Under the pieces are notes generated by a model that saw nothing but the letters and a program-made list of their open reading frames with translations, was not told the origin of the DNA and did no database searches. Position numbers and translations under genes: made by a program. Of a stretch of DNA of 64,000 nt, positions 35,808 to 43,904 are shown piece after piece. How positions within the stretch are numbered: the stretch's first letter is position 1; every line of letters starts with the position of its first letter. The DNA comes from DASZGI01 sp035938995 (lineage in GTDB: Bacteria > Actinomycetota > Actinomycetes > Streptomycetales > Catenulisporaceae). The stretch is from NCBI RefSeq assembly GCF_035938995.1, contig NZ_DASZGI010000070.1:1-64000 (forward strand), written 5' to 3'.

Positions 35808-36920
35808 GTGAACGACGACAACCAACAATCAGTTCTCTGCCACAGCATGTTGCTCGGGCTGGCAGGACTCATACCCGACTCGGCGCTGGCTGAGGCCCGG
35901 CGACTGCTCGGCGCCGGCGGGCCCGGTGCCACAGCTTCGGCGGCCGCGGTGGTGGTCGACGCCGTGACGGCTGCGCCGATCCGCCTGACCGATGACGATC
36001 GGGAACTACTGGCGGCGCTGCTCGGGAGGCCCGACGCTGACATCCCCGGGCTTCCGGGCGACGAGGTGGCACCGCCGCCGACGTTCTGGTTCGCGCCCGG
36101 GCCGATATCGGTACTCAAGGAACTCGGAGGGCGCGTCGGAGCGTCGCTGGACTTGACGTTCGGCCCGGACACCGAGCTCCTGCATGACGCGACCATTGGT
36201 CTGCTCGGCGCGGTCGACTCCGCGGTGATCGCAGAGGTCGAGCAGGCCGCAATGTTCTCCGTCGGGTTGCCGGGTGCGCCGGTGGGCCTGTGGCGGGCGT
36301 GGCGCTACGCCGGAGTCGACGATCCCGACCCCCGCCCGGTCTATCTCGTCGAGGTCGTGCCGGGCGGCACGCCGTGGGTCGCGACGGCCGCCATCCAGAA
36401 CGTCGTGTCCAGGCTGGGCGTGACCGCGCCGTCGGTCGAGGTCTTCGAGTCCTGGGAACCGATCGGCTCATATCAAGCGCAGGCGCGATCGAGCTCCGCG
36501 TTGCTGTGGGCCGCGACTCCCGGCCGGCCGTTCCAGTCGGCGCAGGTGTACGACCGAGTCGACGAAGCCACCGGCGCCGGCGGTTTCGACGCCGGACACC
36601 CGCTGATCGAGGATGAGGATGAGGCCGAGGCGCTGCTGTACTACCTGGATGCGGGCATCGCCCTCGCGGTCACCGACGCGATGCTGGACGACGTCATCGA
36701 TCCCTCTCTCCGGGCGTGCGTGCCGCTCAACTTGCGCACCGACGGCGAGTGGATCTGGACGGACACCGTGTTCTACTACCTCCACCAGCACGGGCTCTCG
36801 CCCGATCCGAGGCTGGTGGCGCACATCGAGGAGCGGCGCGATCCTCCGCCCGAGATGCTCGACGGGGTCGCGCTGTTCCGTGCGATCCACCATCTGGAGC
36901 GTTCGCCCGCCGCGCTGTGA
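35808..36920 (+). CDS. Unknown protein directly after the giant toxin; candidate immunity protein
   Basis: This 370-aa protein has no signal peptide or membrane segment and contains mixed alpha/beta sequence. The C-terminal stretch (CVPLNLRTDGEWIWTDTVFY, then YLHQHGLSPDP) is a recurrent actinobacterial motif I cannot name with certainty. It starts (GTG) 57 bp after the toxin stop on the same strand; AGGAAG is about 13 nt upstream, so the start is approximate. Immunity genes of polymorphic toxins normally sit in exactly this place, so immunity against one of the C-terminal domains is the leading idea. It is not an ADP-ribosylglycohydrolase by any motif I can see. It converges on the AAA ATPase gene, 89 bp away. 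Confidence 0.6.
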   Translation: MNDDNQQSVLCHSMLLGLAGLIPDSALAEARRLLGAGGPGATASAAAVVVDAVTAAPIRLTDDDRELLAALLGRPDADIPGLPGDEVAPPPTFWFAPGPISVLKELGGRVGASLDLTFGPDTELLHDATIGLLGAVDSAVIAEVEQAAMFSVGLPGAPVGLWRAWRYAGVDDPDPRPVYLVEVVPGGTPWVATAAIQNVVSRLGVTAPSVEVFESWEPIGSYQAQARSSSALLWAATPGRPFQSAQVYDRVDEATGAGGFDAGHPLIEDEDEAEALLYYLDAGIALAVTDAMLDDVIDPSLRACVPLNLRTDGEWIWTDTVFYYLHQHGLSPDPRLVAHIEERRDPPPEMLDGVALFRAIHHLERSPAAL

Positions 36921-37009
36921 CTGCTGGCTCAGGCTGCGGCGTGGGGCTGAACGTGGCGAGATCAAGGAGCACATGACTTGGCTCATCCGCGCAGTCATTC
37001 GGCGTGTAC

Positions 37010-38479
37010 TCAGCGGCCGTAGATCTGGTCCAGGCCCACGAGCACGACGTCGTCGTCCCCTCCGGCGACATGGCGGAGCTGGTCGGTGAATCCGGCGCCG
37101 CTGAAGCAGAGGAGCTTCGCGGTTCGGGCACCGGGGCGGTCTTGCTCGACGAGCAGAGCGCGGATGCGGCGCAACCGGTCGAGGTGCCCCACCCCGACGA
37201 CGTCGTTGCTCTTGGCCTCTCCGATCGCGATCAGAGGTGAACTGTCGTCGTCGGCGAGGCCGAAAACGGCGACGTCGAGCTCGTGGCTGGTCTTGTTGGA
37301 CGGATCGGCCACGGTGCCGGCGGCGACCCGGTTGGGGTGGTCGTCGAACAGGTCCGGCGGCGCCATGTGCCATGCCCAGTCGCGACAGGTTCTCTCGAAG
37401 TGCGGTCCGAGCACGTTGCTGGCATAGCGTTTGCGGGCGCGCTGCCAGATGCGGGACAGGTCGCGGGAGCGCTCGAGTTCGGGCCAGATCGGCCTCATGA
37501 TCGCGTGGTAGAAGGTGATCAGCGGCTCGGCGATCCGGTAGTGGCTGCGGTTGGCTCGGAACGCGTCGACGTCTCGGGTGAGCAGGCCGATGTCCTCAAG
37601 CACGGTGAGCGGGTGGGTGATGTCGGTCGACTTGCGCCCGATGTAGCCGGCGATGCCGCTGCGGGCGTGGTTGCCGGTCGCCACGGCGGCGAGCACGGAG
37701 TGGTAGAGGCCGGTGTCGTTGATCTCGGCTTCGTCGGCCAGCAGGTAGCGCGCCTCGCGGAACAGCGGGCTGCTCGGGTCCAGGACGGTGCGCACCACCC
37801 ACGGGTCGAAGTCCTCGGGCCCGGCGGGGGTGTCGTTGCGGATGAACTCGCGCCGATAGGCTGGCGTGCCGCCGACGATCGCGCCGACCTGCAACGCCAG
37901 CCGCGGATCGTCGAGTTCCCAGAACTCGGCGGCCGCTTGGTGGTCGAGTGGGCGCACCACCATGTCCAGTCCCGCCCGTCCGCGGAGGGGAGCGTCGCCG
38001 GCCAGGATGCGGCCCATGAAGCTCATCGCCGAGCCGCACAGCAGGAGTCGCGTGCGCGAGTCGCGGCGTTCAGGACGCAGCGGACCGTAAGCGGCCTGGA
38101 TGACGGAGGGCAGGGCGTGATTGGCCTTGGCCAGGTAGGGGAACTCGTCGAGCACCACCGTCACCGGCTGCTCTCGGCCCAGGTCCAGCAGTGCGTCGAT
38201 GGCGGCGCGCCAGTCGTCGAGGCGCAGCGGGGCGGGCGAGCCGAGGTACCGGGCCAGCGCTTCGCCGAGGAAGGCGAGCGATTCGACGTCGGTACCCTCC
38301 TGGGCGCAGAAGTAGAATCCGCCGGACTGCTCGCACAGCGCCTGCAAGAGGAAGCTTTTGCCCTGGCGTCTGCGGCCGGAGACCACGCCAAGGGTGGCAC
38401 CCGGTTGGGGATCGGTGACGAACCGGGTCAGCGCAGCCCATTCCCGATCTCGGTCGAACATCTCCGCAGGCTTGTCCAC
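37010..38479 (-). CDS. AAA-type ATPase with DUF234-like C terminus (archaeal ATPase family)
   Basis: This 489-aa protein has Walker A GRRRQGKS (about residues 36-43), Walker B VTVVLDEF and the sensor strand LLLCGSAMSFM. After these come a winged-helix region (IAGYIGRKSTDITHPLTVLE) and a C-terminal DUF234/PD-(D/E)XK-like segment (ELDVAVFGLAD ... IAIGEAKS). The arrangement fits the ATPase_2/DUF234 family found across archaea and actinobacteria. The cellular role of these proteins is poorly known; many sit in mobile or defence-like contexts. The E-x-K in GEAKS fits a nuclease-like core. The GTG start at 38479 has GAGAGG 6 nt upstream, and a 35-bp palindrome lies 15 bp upstream of it. Confidence 0.85.
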   Translation of the reverse strand: MDKPAEMFDRDREWAALTRFVTDPQPGATLGVVSGRRRQGKSFLLQALCEQSGGFYFCAQEGTDVESLAFLGEALARYLGSPAPLRLDDWRAAIDALLDLGREQPVTVVLDEFPYLAKANHALPSVIQAAYGPLRPERRDSRTRLLLCGSAMSFMGRILAGDAPLRGRAGLDMVVRPLDHQAAAEFWELDDPRLALQVGAIVGGTPAYRREFIRNDTPAGPEDFDPWVVRTVLDPSSPLFREARYLLADEAEINDTGLYHSVLAAVATGNHARSGIAGYIGRKSTDITHPLTVLEDIGLLTRDVDAFRANRSHYRIAEPLITFYHAIMRPIWPELERSRDLSRIWQRARKRYASNVLGPHFERTCRDWAWHMAPPDLFDDHPNRVAAGTVADPSNKTSHELDVAVFGLADDDSSPLIAIGEAKSNDVVGVGHLDRLRRIRALLVEQDRPGARTAKLLCFSGAGFTDQLRHVAGGDDDVVLVGLDQIYGR

Positions 38480-38493
38480 GCGAGGCCTCTCGT

Positions 38494-38528
38494 CATAGGA
38501 GTCGAGTTATTATAACTCGACTCCTATG
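38494..38528 (-). promoter_or_regulatory. 35-bp near-perfect palindrome overlapping the ATPase gene -10 box
   Basis: The 17-nt arms are exactly complementary around a single central base; one arm begins CATAGGAGTCGAG. On the minus strand the centre reads TATAAT, a consensus -10 hexamer, placing a transcript start some 20 nt before the GTG. No good -35 is visible. An operator over the -10 suggests tight repression, perhaps by the ATPase's own winged helix. Confidence 0.75.
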
Positions 38529-38778
38529 AGGTGCTCCTTGATGGGGCATGGCCACGTATCCCTGGGTGGATACGTGATCGCTATGACAGACAGATGTGTA
38601 CGGTGCCGCGCACTTGAGGGGCGCGTAACCGAGCGTCGCAAGGCGGGGGTTCCGGCTTCCTTGGCCGCGCGCAAGCGGGCCGACAGCGCCGGTCAGGAGA
38701 CGGTGTCGAGGATCGGCTGGTAGAGCGGGAGCACGGCCGCGACCCGAGAGCATGCCGCACTGGAAAAGGCCCCAGCTG

Positions 38779-39819
38779 ATGACGCATGAGCCGATGACCG
38801 TGTCCGTGCTCGCACCGGCGGACGTGCCGCAGGAGGCGTGGGAAGCGGAGTGGTCCACCCACGCGCTCGCGGTCCACCCCCGCCGCGTCCGGGAGATGGT
38901 GCGCACCCCGAGCTGGCGGCACTGGATGGCAGTGGCGTGCGAGGGCGGGCAGGTCATTGGGCTGATGCCGATGAGCCAGATCGTGGGCGACCGATTCCCG
39001 GTGCAGCTGTTCGATCCACGGCTGCGGGCGCCGGGCCTGGCCACGGCCGCGAAGGCCGAGGAGTACCTGCTCATCGGCGGCCATTTCGATCTCGCCTCCG
39101 GCTGCTCGGTGTTACCGGAGCTGTCTGCTTCGCGGGCCGCGGACGTGCGGCGCGCCCTGGCCCGCGCCGGCTTCGATCACGCCCGGCGGGAGGGTCTGGA
39201 CGGCATCGCGCTCTATGTGCCGGACGCGGAGCGGGCCGCGTGGGACGATCCGCAGGCCCCTTACACGTGCGAGCAGGTCAGCGAGTTCAACGCGATCGAG
39301 CTGGCCGAACCGGGCTGGGACGGCTACATCGCCGGGCTCAAGAGCAGCCGCCGCTCCGTCGTGGTCCGCGACGTGCGCGCGCTCGAACAGCAGGGGTTGC
39401 GCGCAGAGCTCGTCGATCCCGCGACGATCCTCGCCGAGGCGGCGCCCCTGATCATCGACGTGAAGGCGAATCACGGCCAGGACGAACACCCGCAGCTCGT
39501 CGAGTACCGGCTCGAACGCTGGATCGGCCAGGGTGCGGGCGTCGCGCTGGCCTTCGCGCTGCGCGACGCGCACGGTTCGCTGCTTGCCGCCGCGTTCGGC
39601 CGCCGATGCGGCCGCGTCATCGAGATGTACGAGATCGGTCTTTGCAACGGCATCCCCGCGCGCACCCTCGCCTACGCCGAGGTCCTCATCTACGCGCCGC
39701 TGCGGCACGCCGCGGACACCGGCTGCACGGTGCTGCGCCTCGGGTGCGAATCCGGTCACCCGAAACAGTTGCGGGGGGCGGCGGTCAGTCCGGTGTGGGC
39801 GGTGGGCTTGCCGTCGTAG
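38779..39819 (+). CDS. GNAT/FemAB-type acyltransferase (BioF2/CelD-like)
   Basis: This protein of about 346 aa has two tandem acyltransferase-like halves. The motif YIAGLKSSRRSVVVRDVRAL, followed by EQQGLRAELV, resembles the 'LSSKxRKNxRRxxRxLE' segment of Acetyltransf_6 (CelD/BcsL) proteins, which modify polysaccharides or peptidoglycan precursors. The second half (ALRDAHGSLLAAAFGRRCG ... TVLRLGCES) carries the acyl-CoA or aminoacyl-tRNA site fold. I prefer the ATG at 38779, with AAAAGG 9 nt upstream, over the in-frame ATG at 38752. The frame is isolated between the ATPase gene (divergent) and a convergent secreted protein. The substrate is unknown. Confidence 0.7.
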   Translation: MTHEPMTVSVLAPADVPQEAWEAEWSTHALAVHPRRVREMVRTPSWRHWMAVACEGGQVIGLMPMSQIVGDRFPVQLFDPRLRAPGLATAAKAEEYLLIGGHFDLASGCSVLPELSASRAADVRRALARAGFDHARREGLDGIALYVPDAERAAWDDPQAPYTCEQVSEFNAIELAEPGWDGYIAGLKSSRRSVVVRDVRALEQQGLRAELVDPATILAEAAPLIIDVKANHGQDEHPQLVEYRLERWIGQGAGVALAFALRDAHGSLLAAAFGRRCGRVIEMYEIGLCNGIPARTLAYAEVLIYAPLRHAADTGCTVLRLGCESGHPKQLRGAAVSPVWAVGLPS

Positions 39820-39935
39820 CCGGTAGCGGTATCAGCGCCGGGCATGGCTCCGGCGGCGAGCCCGGGTAGGGCCCACCGCCGGAGCGCGATGTGGTTACTG
39901 CGGCGTGGTTACCGCGGGTTGGCTACCGCCGTCGG

Positions 39936-41300
39936 TCAACGCGGCGGGAACTGGGAGTTGGGGGCGGGATCGGCCAGGTTGGCGGTCGGCGGCTGGTTGA
40001 TGTAGCCGAGCACCGCGCAGTCGATGTCGACGCCGACCGAGCCGTAGGGCTCGGGCTGGCCGGTGGCCGGGTCGACCCCGGTCAGCAGGTCGGGCCGGGT
40101 GGCGGCCAGGTTGAACACCTGGTTCTCGTCGATCTGGCGGGTGTCCAGCCCTTCCTTGATCGCCTTGGGCGTCCACAGGCCGAGCTGCGCGTCCCACAGC
40201 GGGCTGTAAGCCTTGGAGTGCCGCGGGTCGGTCAGGGTCGGGAAGTCACCGAACACGTTCAGCAGGTCGCCGCCGTTGCGCAGGGCATTGATGAACGCCG
40301 GGTCGCTCAGCGAGGCGTCCTTGCCCACCATGCCGTCCAGAGCCAGATGCTGGAACCCTTGCGCGTTCGGGTTGTCGACCCCGGTCTGCCCGTTGACGAA
40401 GCCGAACAGCCGCTCGCGGGCCGAGCCGAGGAAGTCGTCGCCGCCGTTGAACGAGACGTCGTTCAGCGCGGGCACATAGGTCGCGCGCTCGAGTACCGCG
40501 GTCAGCGGCTGGCCGGCGTCGGTGGAGATGTAGACGATCGGCTGGCCGGCGTCGAAACCCTTGACGAACAGCATGTCCACCCAAGACTCGGCGAACTGGC
40601 CGGGCTTGGAGGGGCCGGCGATGTGGACCCCCAGCACCCGGTCACCGGTGTCGGTGTGGGTGGTCACGTCGAACGGGCCGTCCCCGGTGGCGACGATCGG
40701 CGCGTCGTAGACGGTGTCGGAGCCGGCGATCTTGATGAACGGGCTGTAGCCGGGGCCGGCCACCGCGCCGGGCTGGAACTCGGCCAGCGGGAACCCGTTC
40801 GGGCCGGGGACCGCGATACGGGTGGGGCTGAAGTCCGGCGCGCCGGCGAAGTCGAGGACCGCCGGGCCGAACGGGTTGGCCTTCGGCGTGGGGTTCTCCA
40901 GCGTCACGGTCTGCACGGCGGCCGGGTCGCCGATCGCGATGTTGGCCAGCTTGGGCGCGTAGTTCACCCCCAGATCGTCCGCGGCCCCCGCGTCGGAGGC
41001 ATCCAGCAGCACGTACCAGACCTTCTCCTCGTGCGAGGTGCCCTTGTACGCGATACCGGGATACAGCGGCAGCCGCGCGGTCTCGTTGCTCAGGTTGATC
41101 TGGAGGGCGCTTTCCAGGGTCAGATGGTCCCTCGGCAGCAGGCCGCTGAGCGGACCGAGACCGGTCGACTCGCCCGACGCCTTGGTTGTCTGGGCAGCCG
41201 GCGCTGCGTTAGCGCCGGCGGGCACGACGGTGGCGAGCACTCCCGCGGTGGCGGCCGCTAAGGCAGCCGCTGGCCACCATCGTCGTGTCGAGATCTTCAT
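39936..41300 (-). CDS. Secreted protein of unknown family
   Basis: This is a protein of about 454 aa with a clear Sec signal peptide (MKISTRRWWPAAALAAATAG, then a stretch ending AGANA-APA). The mature part is beta-rich, with blocks such as YKGTSHEEKVWYVLLDASDA, DAPIVATGDGPFDVTTHTDT and NGGDDFLGSARERLFGFVNG. I do not recognise a catalytic motif. The start at 41300 has AGGA 6 nt upstream; the longer frame is not needed. It is divergent from the ECF sigma factor gene at 41547, the usual arrangement for a sigma-dependent target, but no matching promoter motif was identified. Confidence 0.8.
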   Translation of the reverse strand: MKISTRRWWPAAALAAATAGVLATVVPAGANAAPAAQTTKASGESTGLGPLSGLLPRDHLTLESALQINLSNETARLPLYPGIAYKGTSHEEKVWYVLLDASDAGAADDLGVNYAPKLANIAIGDPAAVQTVTLENPTPKANPFGPAVLDFAGAPDFSPTRIAVPGPNGFPLAEFQPGAVAGPGYSPFIKIAGSDTVYDAPIVATGDGPFDVTTHTDTGDRVLGVHIAGPSKPGQFAESWVDMLFVKGFDAGQPIVYISTDAGQPLTAVLERATYVPALNDVSFNGGDDFLGSARERLFGFVNGQTGVDNPNAQGFQHLALDGMVGKDASLSDPAFINALRNGGDLLNVFGDFPTLTDPRHSKAYSPLWDAQLGLWTPKAIKEGLDTRQIDENQVFNLAATRPDLLTGVDPATGQPEPYGSVGVDIDCAVLGYINQPPTANLADPAPNSQFPPR

Positions 41301-41546
41301 CTCTCGTCCTTTCCGCATTCCTGACGGCGACACCGGATCCAGGACGGCGGTTTCCCCGCCGCTGTGTCGCTCGGCAAGTTGGCGTCAGCCGCTTGCGGGG
41401 TCTTACGCCGAAAGGTGCTTACGAAGGAATGACGTGTCGGCCACTGCGCGTGCAGGGTCTTCTGCGCTGTTCCGGCAGGTGGCGGCCACGCTGGGCCTGG
41501 CAGGTGACGGCGTCGCAGGCCAGAGCGGGGGAGTAGCTTGACGACC

Positions 41547-42206
41547 ATGACAGCACCGGGAGCGCCGCCCGAACCGCTCGTAGACGCACCGTCGGCCCCG
41601 GACGAGTGGGTTCGAGCGCTGAGTGCCACGGGGGTCGAGCGGGAGCGCGCCACGGCCCGGCTGCACGAGATGCTGCTGCGCGTAGCGCGGGCGGAGGTGC
41701 GCCGCCGCGGTGCACGGTTGCGGATATCCGGCCCGGAACTCGACGATCTGGCGCACCAGGCCGCCGCGGACGCGGTGCTCGCCATCCTCGCCAAGATCGG
41801 CGAGTTCCGCGGCGAGAGCCGCTTCACCACCTGGGCGTACAAGTTCGTCGTCTTCGAGGTGTCCGGCAAGATCGGGCGCCATTTCTGGTCCCAGCCCGCG
41901 GCCGTGCTGGAGGCGGGGGACTGGGACCGGCTGCCCGACAGGTTCGGCCTCGACCCGGCCCGGGAGTCCGAATGGCGCGACCTGGTCCGCGCGCTGCGGC
42001 GGGCCGTCGAGCAGGAGCTGACGGAGCATCAGCGGCAGGTGTTCACCGCGGTCGTGGTGGACGGTGTGCCGCTGGACGCGCTGGTCGCGAAGCTGGGATC
42101 CAGCCGCAACGCGCTTTACAAGACGATGTTCGACACACGGCGTAAGCTGCGCGCGAGCCTCGTCGCTCACGGCTATCTGCACGAGAAACCAGGGAGGCGC
42201 CCATGA
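41547..42206 (+). CDS. ECF-type RNA polymerase sigma factor
   Basis: This protein of about 219 aa has a sigma region 2 (DDLAHQAAADAVLAILAKIG, then EFRGESRFTTWAYKFVVFEV) and a region 4 HTH (LTEHQRQVFTAVVVDGVPLD, then ALVAKLGSSRNALYKTMFDT). It is of the extracytoplasmic-function class and lacks regions 1 and 3. The frame is open from a TTG at 41538 (GGGGGAG 4 nt away), with ATG 41547 as the alternative. Its stop overlaps the start of the anti-sigma-like gene by 4 bp (ATGA), so the two are co-translated. It likely responds to a signal sensed by that partner and may activate the divergent secreted-protein gene. Confidence 0.85.
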   Translation: MTAPGAPPEPLVDAPSAPDEWVRALSATGVERERATARLHEMLLRVARAEVRRRGARLRISGPELDDLAHQAAADAVLAILAKIGEFRGESRFTTWAYKFVVFEVSGKIGRHFWSQPAAVLEAGDWDRLPDRFGLDPARESEWRDLVRALRRAVEQELTEHQRQVFTAVVVDGVPLDALVAKLGSSRNALYKTMFDTRRKLRASLVAHGYLHEKPGRRP

Positions 42207-42433
42207 GCGGCTGGCCCGCCCTGGACCGTTTCCTGCAGACCGACCCGGACGACGCGGGATGCGGCGGGGCGATGGAACTGCTCCACGTCTACGCGGAAAT
42301 CGCGCTCGCCGATCCCGACGCGGCCAGGCGACGGTACCCGGAGGTGGCCGCGCATATGCGGGACTGCGGCCCGTGCGCCGAGGACCTCGAAGGGCTGGTC
42401 GCGGCCATCAGGGTGACCGTCGCGGACGGGTAA
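42203..42433 (+). CDS. Small zinc-finger anti-sigma-like protein
   Basis: This 76-aa soluble protein has the zf-HC2 signature H-x3-C-x2-C (HMRDCGPC) plus an upstream Cys (DDAGCGG), the set found in zinc-binding anti-sigma (ZAS) domains. There is no transmembrane helix, so it would be a cytosolic, RsrA-like redox or metal sensor rather than a membrane anti-sigma. It overlaps the sigma gene by 4 bp, consistent with paired expression. Confidence 0.75.
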   Translation: MSGWPALDRFLQTDPDDAGCGGAMELLHVYAEIALADPDAARRRYPEVAAHMRDCGPCAEDLEGLVAAIRVTVADG

Positions 42434-42658
42434 CCGCCGACGGCGCTTCGCCGCGCGGTAACCGCGATCTTCCTTAAGGACGGCAAGCTGACGGGGTCGA
42501 ACCCGGTCGATCGCGGCATGCCGGGCAGCACGCAACCCTTCCGCACTGACGCAGACGGGCCGCCACCCCTCGCGAGCATCGTTGCTCGTGTGCGTGTGTT
42601 CTCGGTTCGTGACTGGGTACGGGGGGTTGCATGCCTGGTCGTACCGCTACCCGATGGA

Positions 42659-42674
42659 ATTGGTCGAGACCATT
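42659..42674 (+). promoter_or_regulatory. dre-like site (DasR/GntR operator)
   Basis: ATTGGTCGAGACCATT matches 13 of 16 positions of the dre consensus as I recall it (ACTGGTCTAGACCACT) and is itself nearly palindromic. It lies just ahead of the operon whose second gene encodes a DasR-like GntR regulator, so autoregulation is likely. Confidence 0.7.
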
Positions 42675-42677
42675 GAC

Positions 42678-42711
42678 TTTCCTTGGAAGCTAACGCTACC
42701 TTCCAAGGAAA
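42678..42711. promoter_or_regulatory. ROK-type operator: 12-bp inverted repeat with 10-bp spacer
   Basis: TTTCCTTGGAAG (42678-42689) and its exact complement (42700-42711) flank ctaacgctac. It lies 3 bp after the dre-like site and 35 bp before the ROK start codon. Size and symmetry suit a ROK/NagC-type dimer. Confidence 0.65.
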
Positions 42712-42745
42712 CTTCGCACGCGCCACCACGACCCCAGAAGCGGCC

Positions 42746-43891
42746 ATGGAGTCTTTGCGGACCACGGGAAAGGCCACGCCGGCCGATGTGCGCGCCGTGA
42801 ACCGACGGCTGCTGCTCCAGCACATCAGCGAGGGGCGCGGCACCATCTCGCGCGCGGACCTGGTGCGGCTGGCGAGGCTCAACACGGCGACCGTCTCAGG
42901 GCTGGTCGCCGAACTGCTGGAGCGGGGCCTGGTGCGGGAGGTCGGGGTCGGGCCGTCCGTCGGCGGCAAGCCGCCGATCCTGCTGGACCTGGACGAGCGG
43001 CTGTTCGCCGTGCTGGGCGTGCAGCTGATCCGCGACGGATTCCGCATCGCCGCGCTCTCGCTGCGCGGGCGCATCATCGAGCAGCACGACGAACTCGGCG
43101 AGCCCGAGCAGATGATCGAGGCCCTGGTGCCTGCGGTGCGGAAGATGGCCGAAAACCTTGGCCGCAGCGTGCTCGCCGTCGGCGTCGCGGTGCCCGGGGT
43201 CGTCGACCATCGAGGACTGATCGCCCGGTCGGTGCTGCTGCACCGCAGCGACTTCGACCTGGGCGGCTGGCTGGGCGAGCGGCTGGGCTACCCGATCCAC
43301 CTGATCAACGACAGCGACGCGTGCGCGCTCGCCGAGGCGGCGCTCAGCGACGATCCGGCACCGACGCTGATGGCGCTGTACGTCGGCGACGGCGTGGGCG
43401 CCGGACTGATCCTGTCCGGCGCGCTCTTCCAGGGCGAGAACTTCGGCGCGGGCGAGGTGGGTCACCTGAACCTGCGCACGCACGAGCTGCGCTGCGAGTG
43501 CGGGCGCACCGGCTGCCTTGAGGCGGCCGCCCGTCTCAGCGTCCTGACCGGACGGCCCCAGTCGCTGCAGCTGACCCCGCGCGGCGAGCAGCCCGAGGGC
43601 AGCCTCGACGAGGAGGCCGCACGGCGCGCGGCGGTCAACATCGCCGCGCTGCTCGAGCTGGTCTACGAGCTGCTCGACGTGCGCCACACGGTGATCTGCG
43701 GACCGGTGTGCGCACTGGGGCCGCGTCTGCTTAAGGACATCCGAAGCGCACTCGCCGACAACCTGCCCTACCTGGGCGGCCACATCACCGTCGAGTACTC
43801 CCGGCTCGGATGGAACGGCACCCTGCTGGGCGCCGCCGCATCCGCGGCGCACAAGGAGCTCGGCCTGCTCTGGTCCATGATCGATGCTTGA
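42746..43891 (+). CDS. ROK-family transcriptional regulator
   Basis: This protein of about 381 aa has an N-terminal MarR-like HTH (RRLLLQHISEGRGTISRADL) followed by a ROK sugar-kinase fold with the zinc signature HLNLRTHELRCECGRTGCLE. The phosphate-binding loop is poorly conserved, as in NagC/Mlc-type regulators that sense sugars without phosphorylating them. The frame is open from a TTG at 42683, but that codon lies inside the operator, so ATG 42746 is preferred. The DasR-like gene follows within 13 bp. Together with the dre site this suggests control of N-acetylglucosamine or related aminosugar genes; the actual sugar is inferred. Confidence 0.85.
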   Translation: MESLRTTGKATPADVRAVNRRLLLQHISEGRGTISRADLVRLARLNTATVSGLVAELLERGLVREVGVGPSVGGKPPILLDLDERLFAVLGVQLIRDGFRIAALSLRGRIIEQHDELGEPEQMIEALVPAVRKMAENLGRSVLAVGVAVPGVVDHRGLIARSVLLHRSDFDLGGWLGERLGYPIHLINDSDACALAEAALSDDPAPTLMALYVGDGVGAGLILSGALFQGENFGAGEVGHLNLRTHELRCECGRTGCLEAAARLSVLTGRPQSLQLTPRGEQPEGSLDEEAARRAAVNIAALLELVYELLDVRHTVICGPVCALGPRLLKDIRSALADNLPYLGGHITVEYSRLGWNGTLLGAAASAAHKELGLLWSMIDA

Positions 43892-43904
43892 ACAGGGGAA
43901 CGCA

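Noticed and set aside
38526..38723. 65-codon ORF between the ATPase and acyltransferase genes
   Set aside because: Its first codons overlap the palindromic promoter, and the Arg-rich product resembles nothing.
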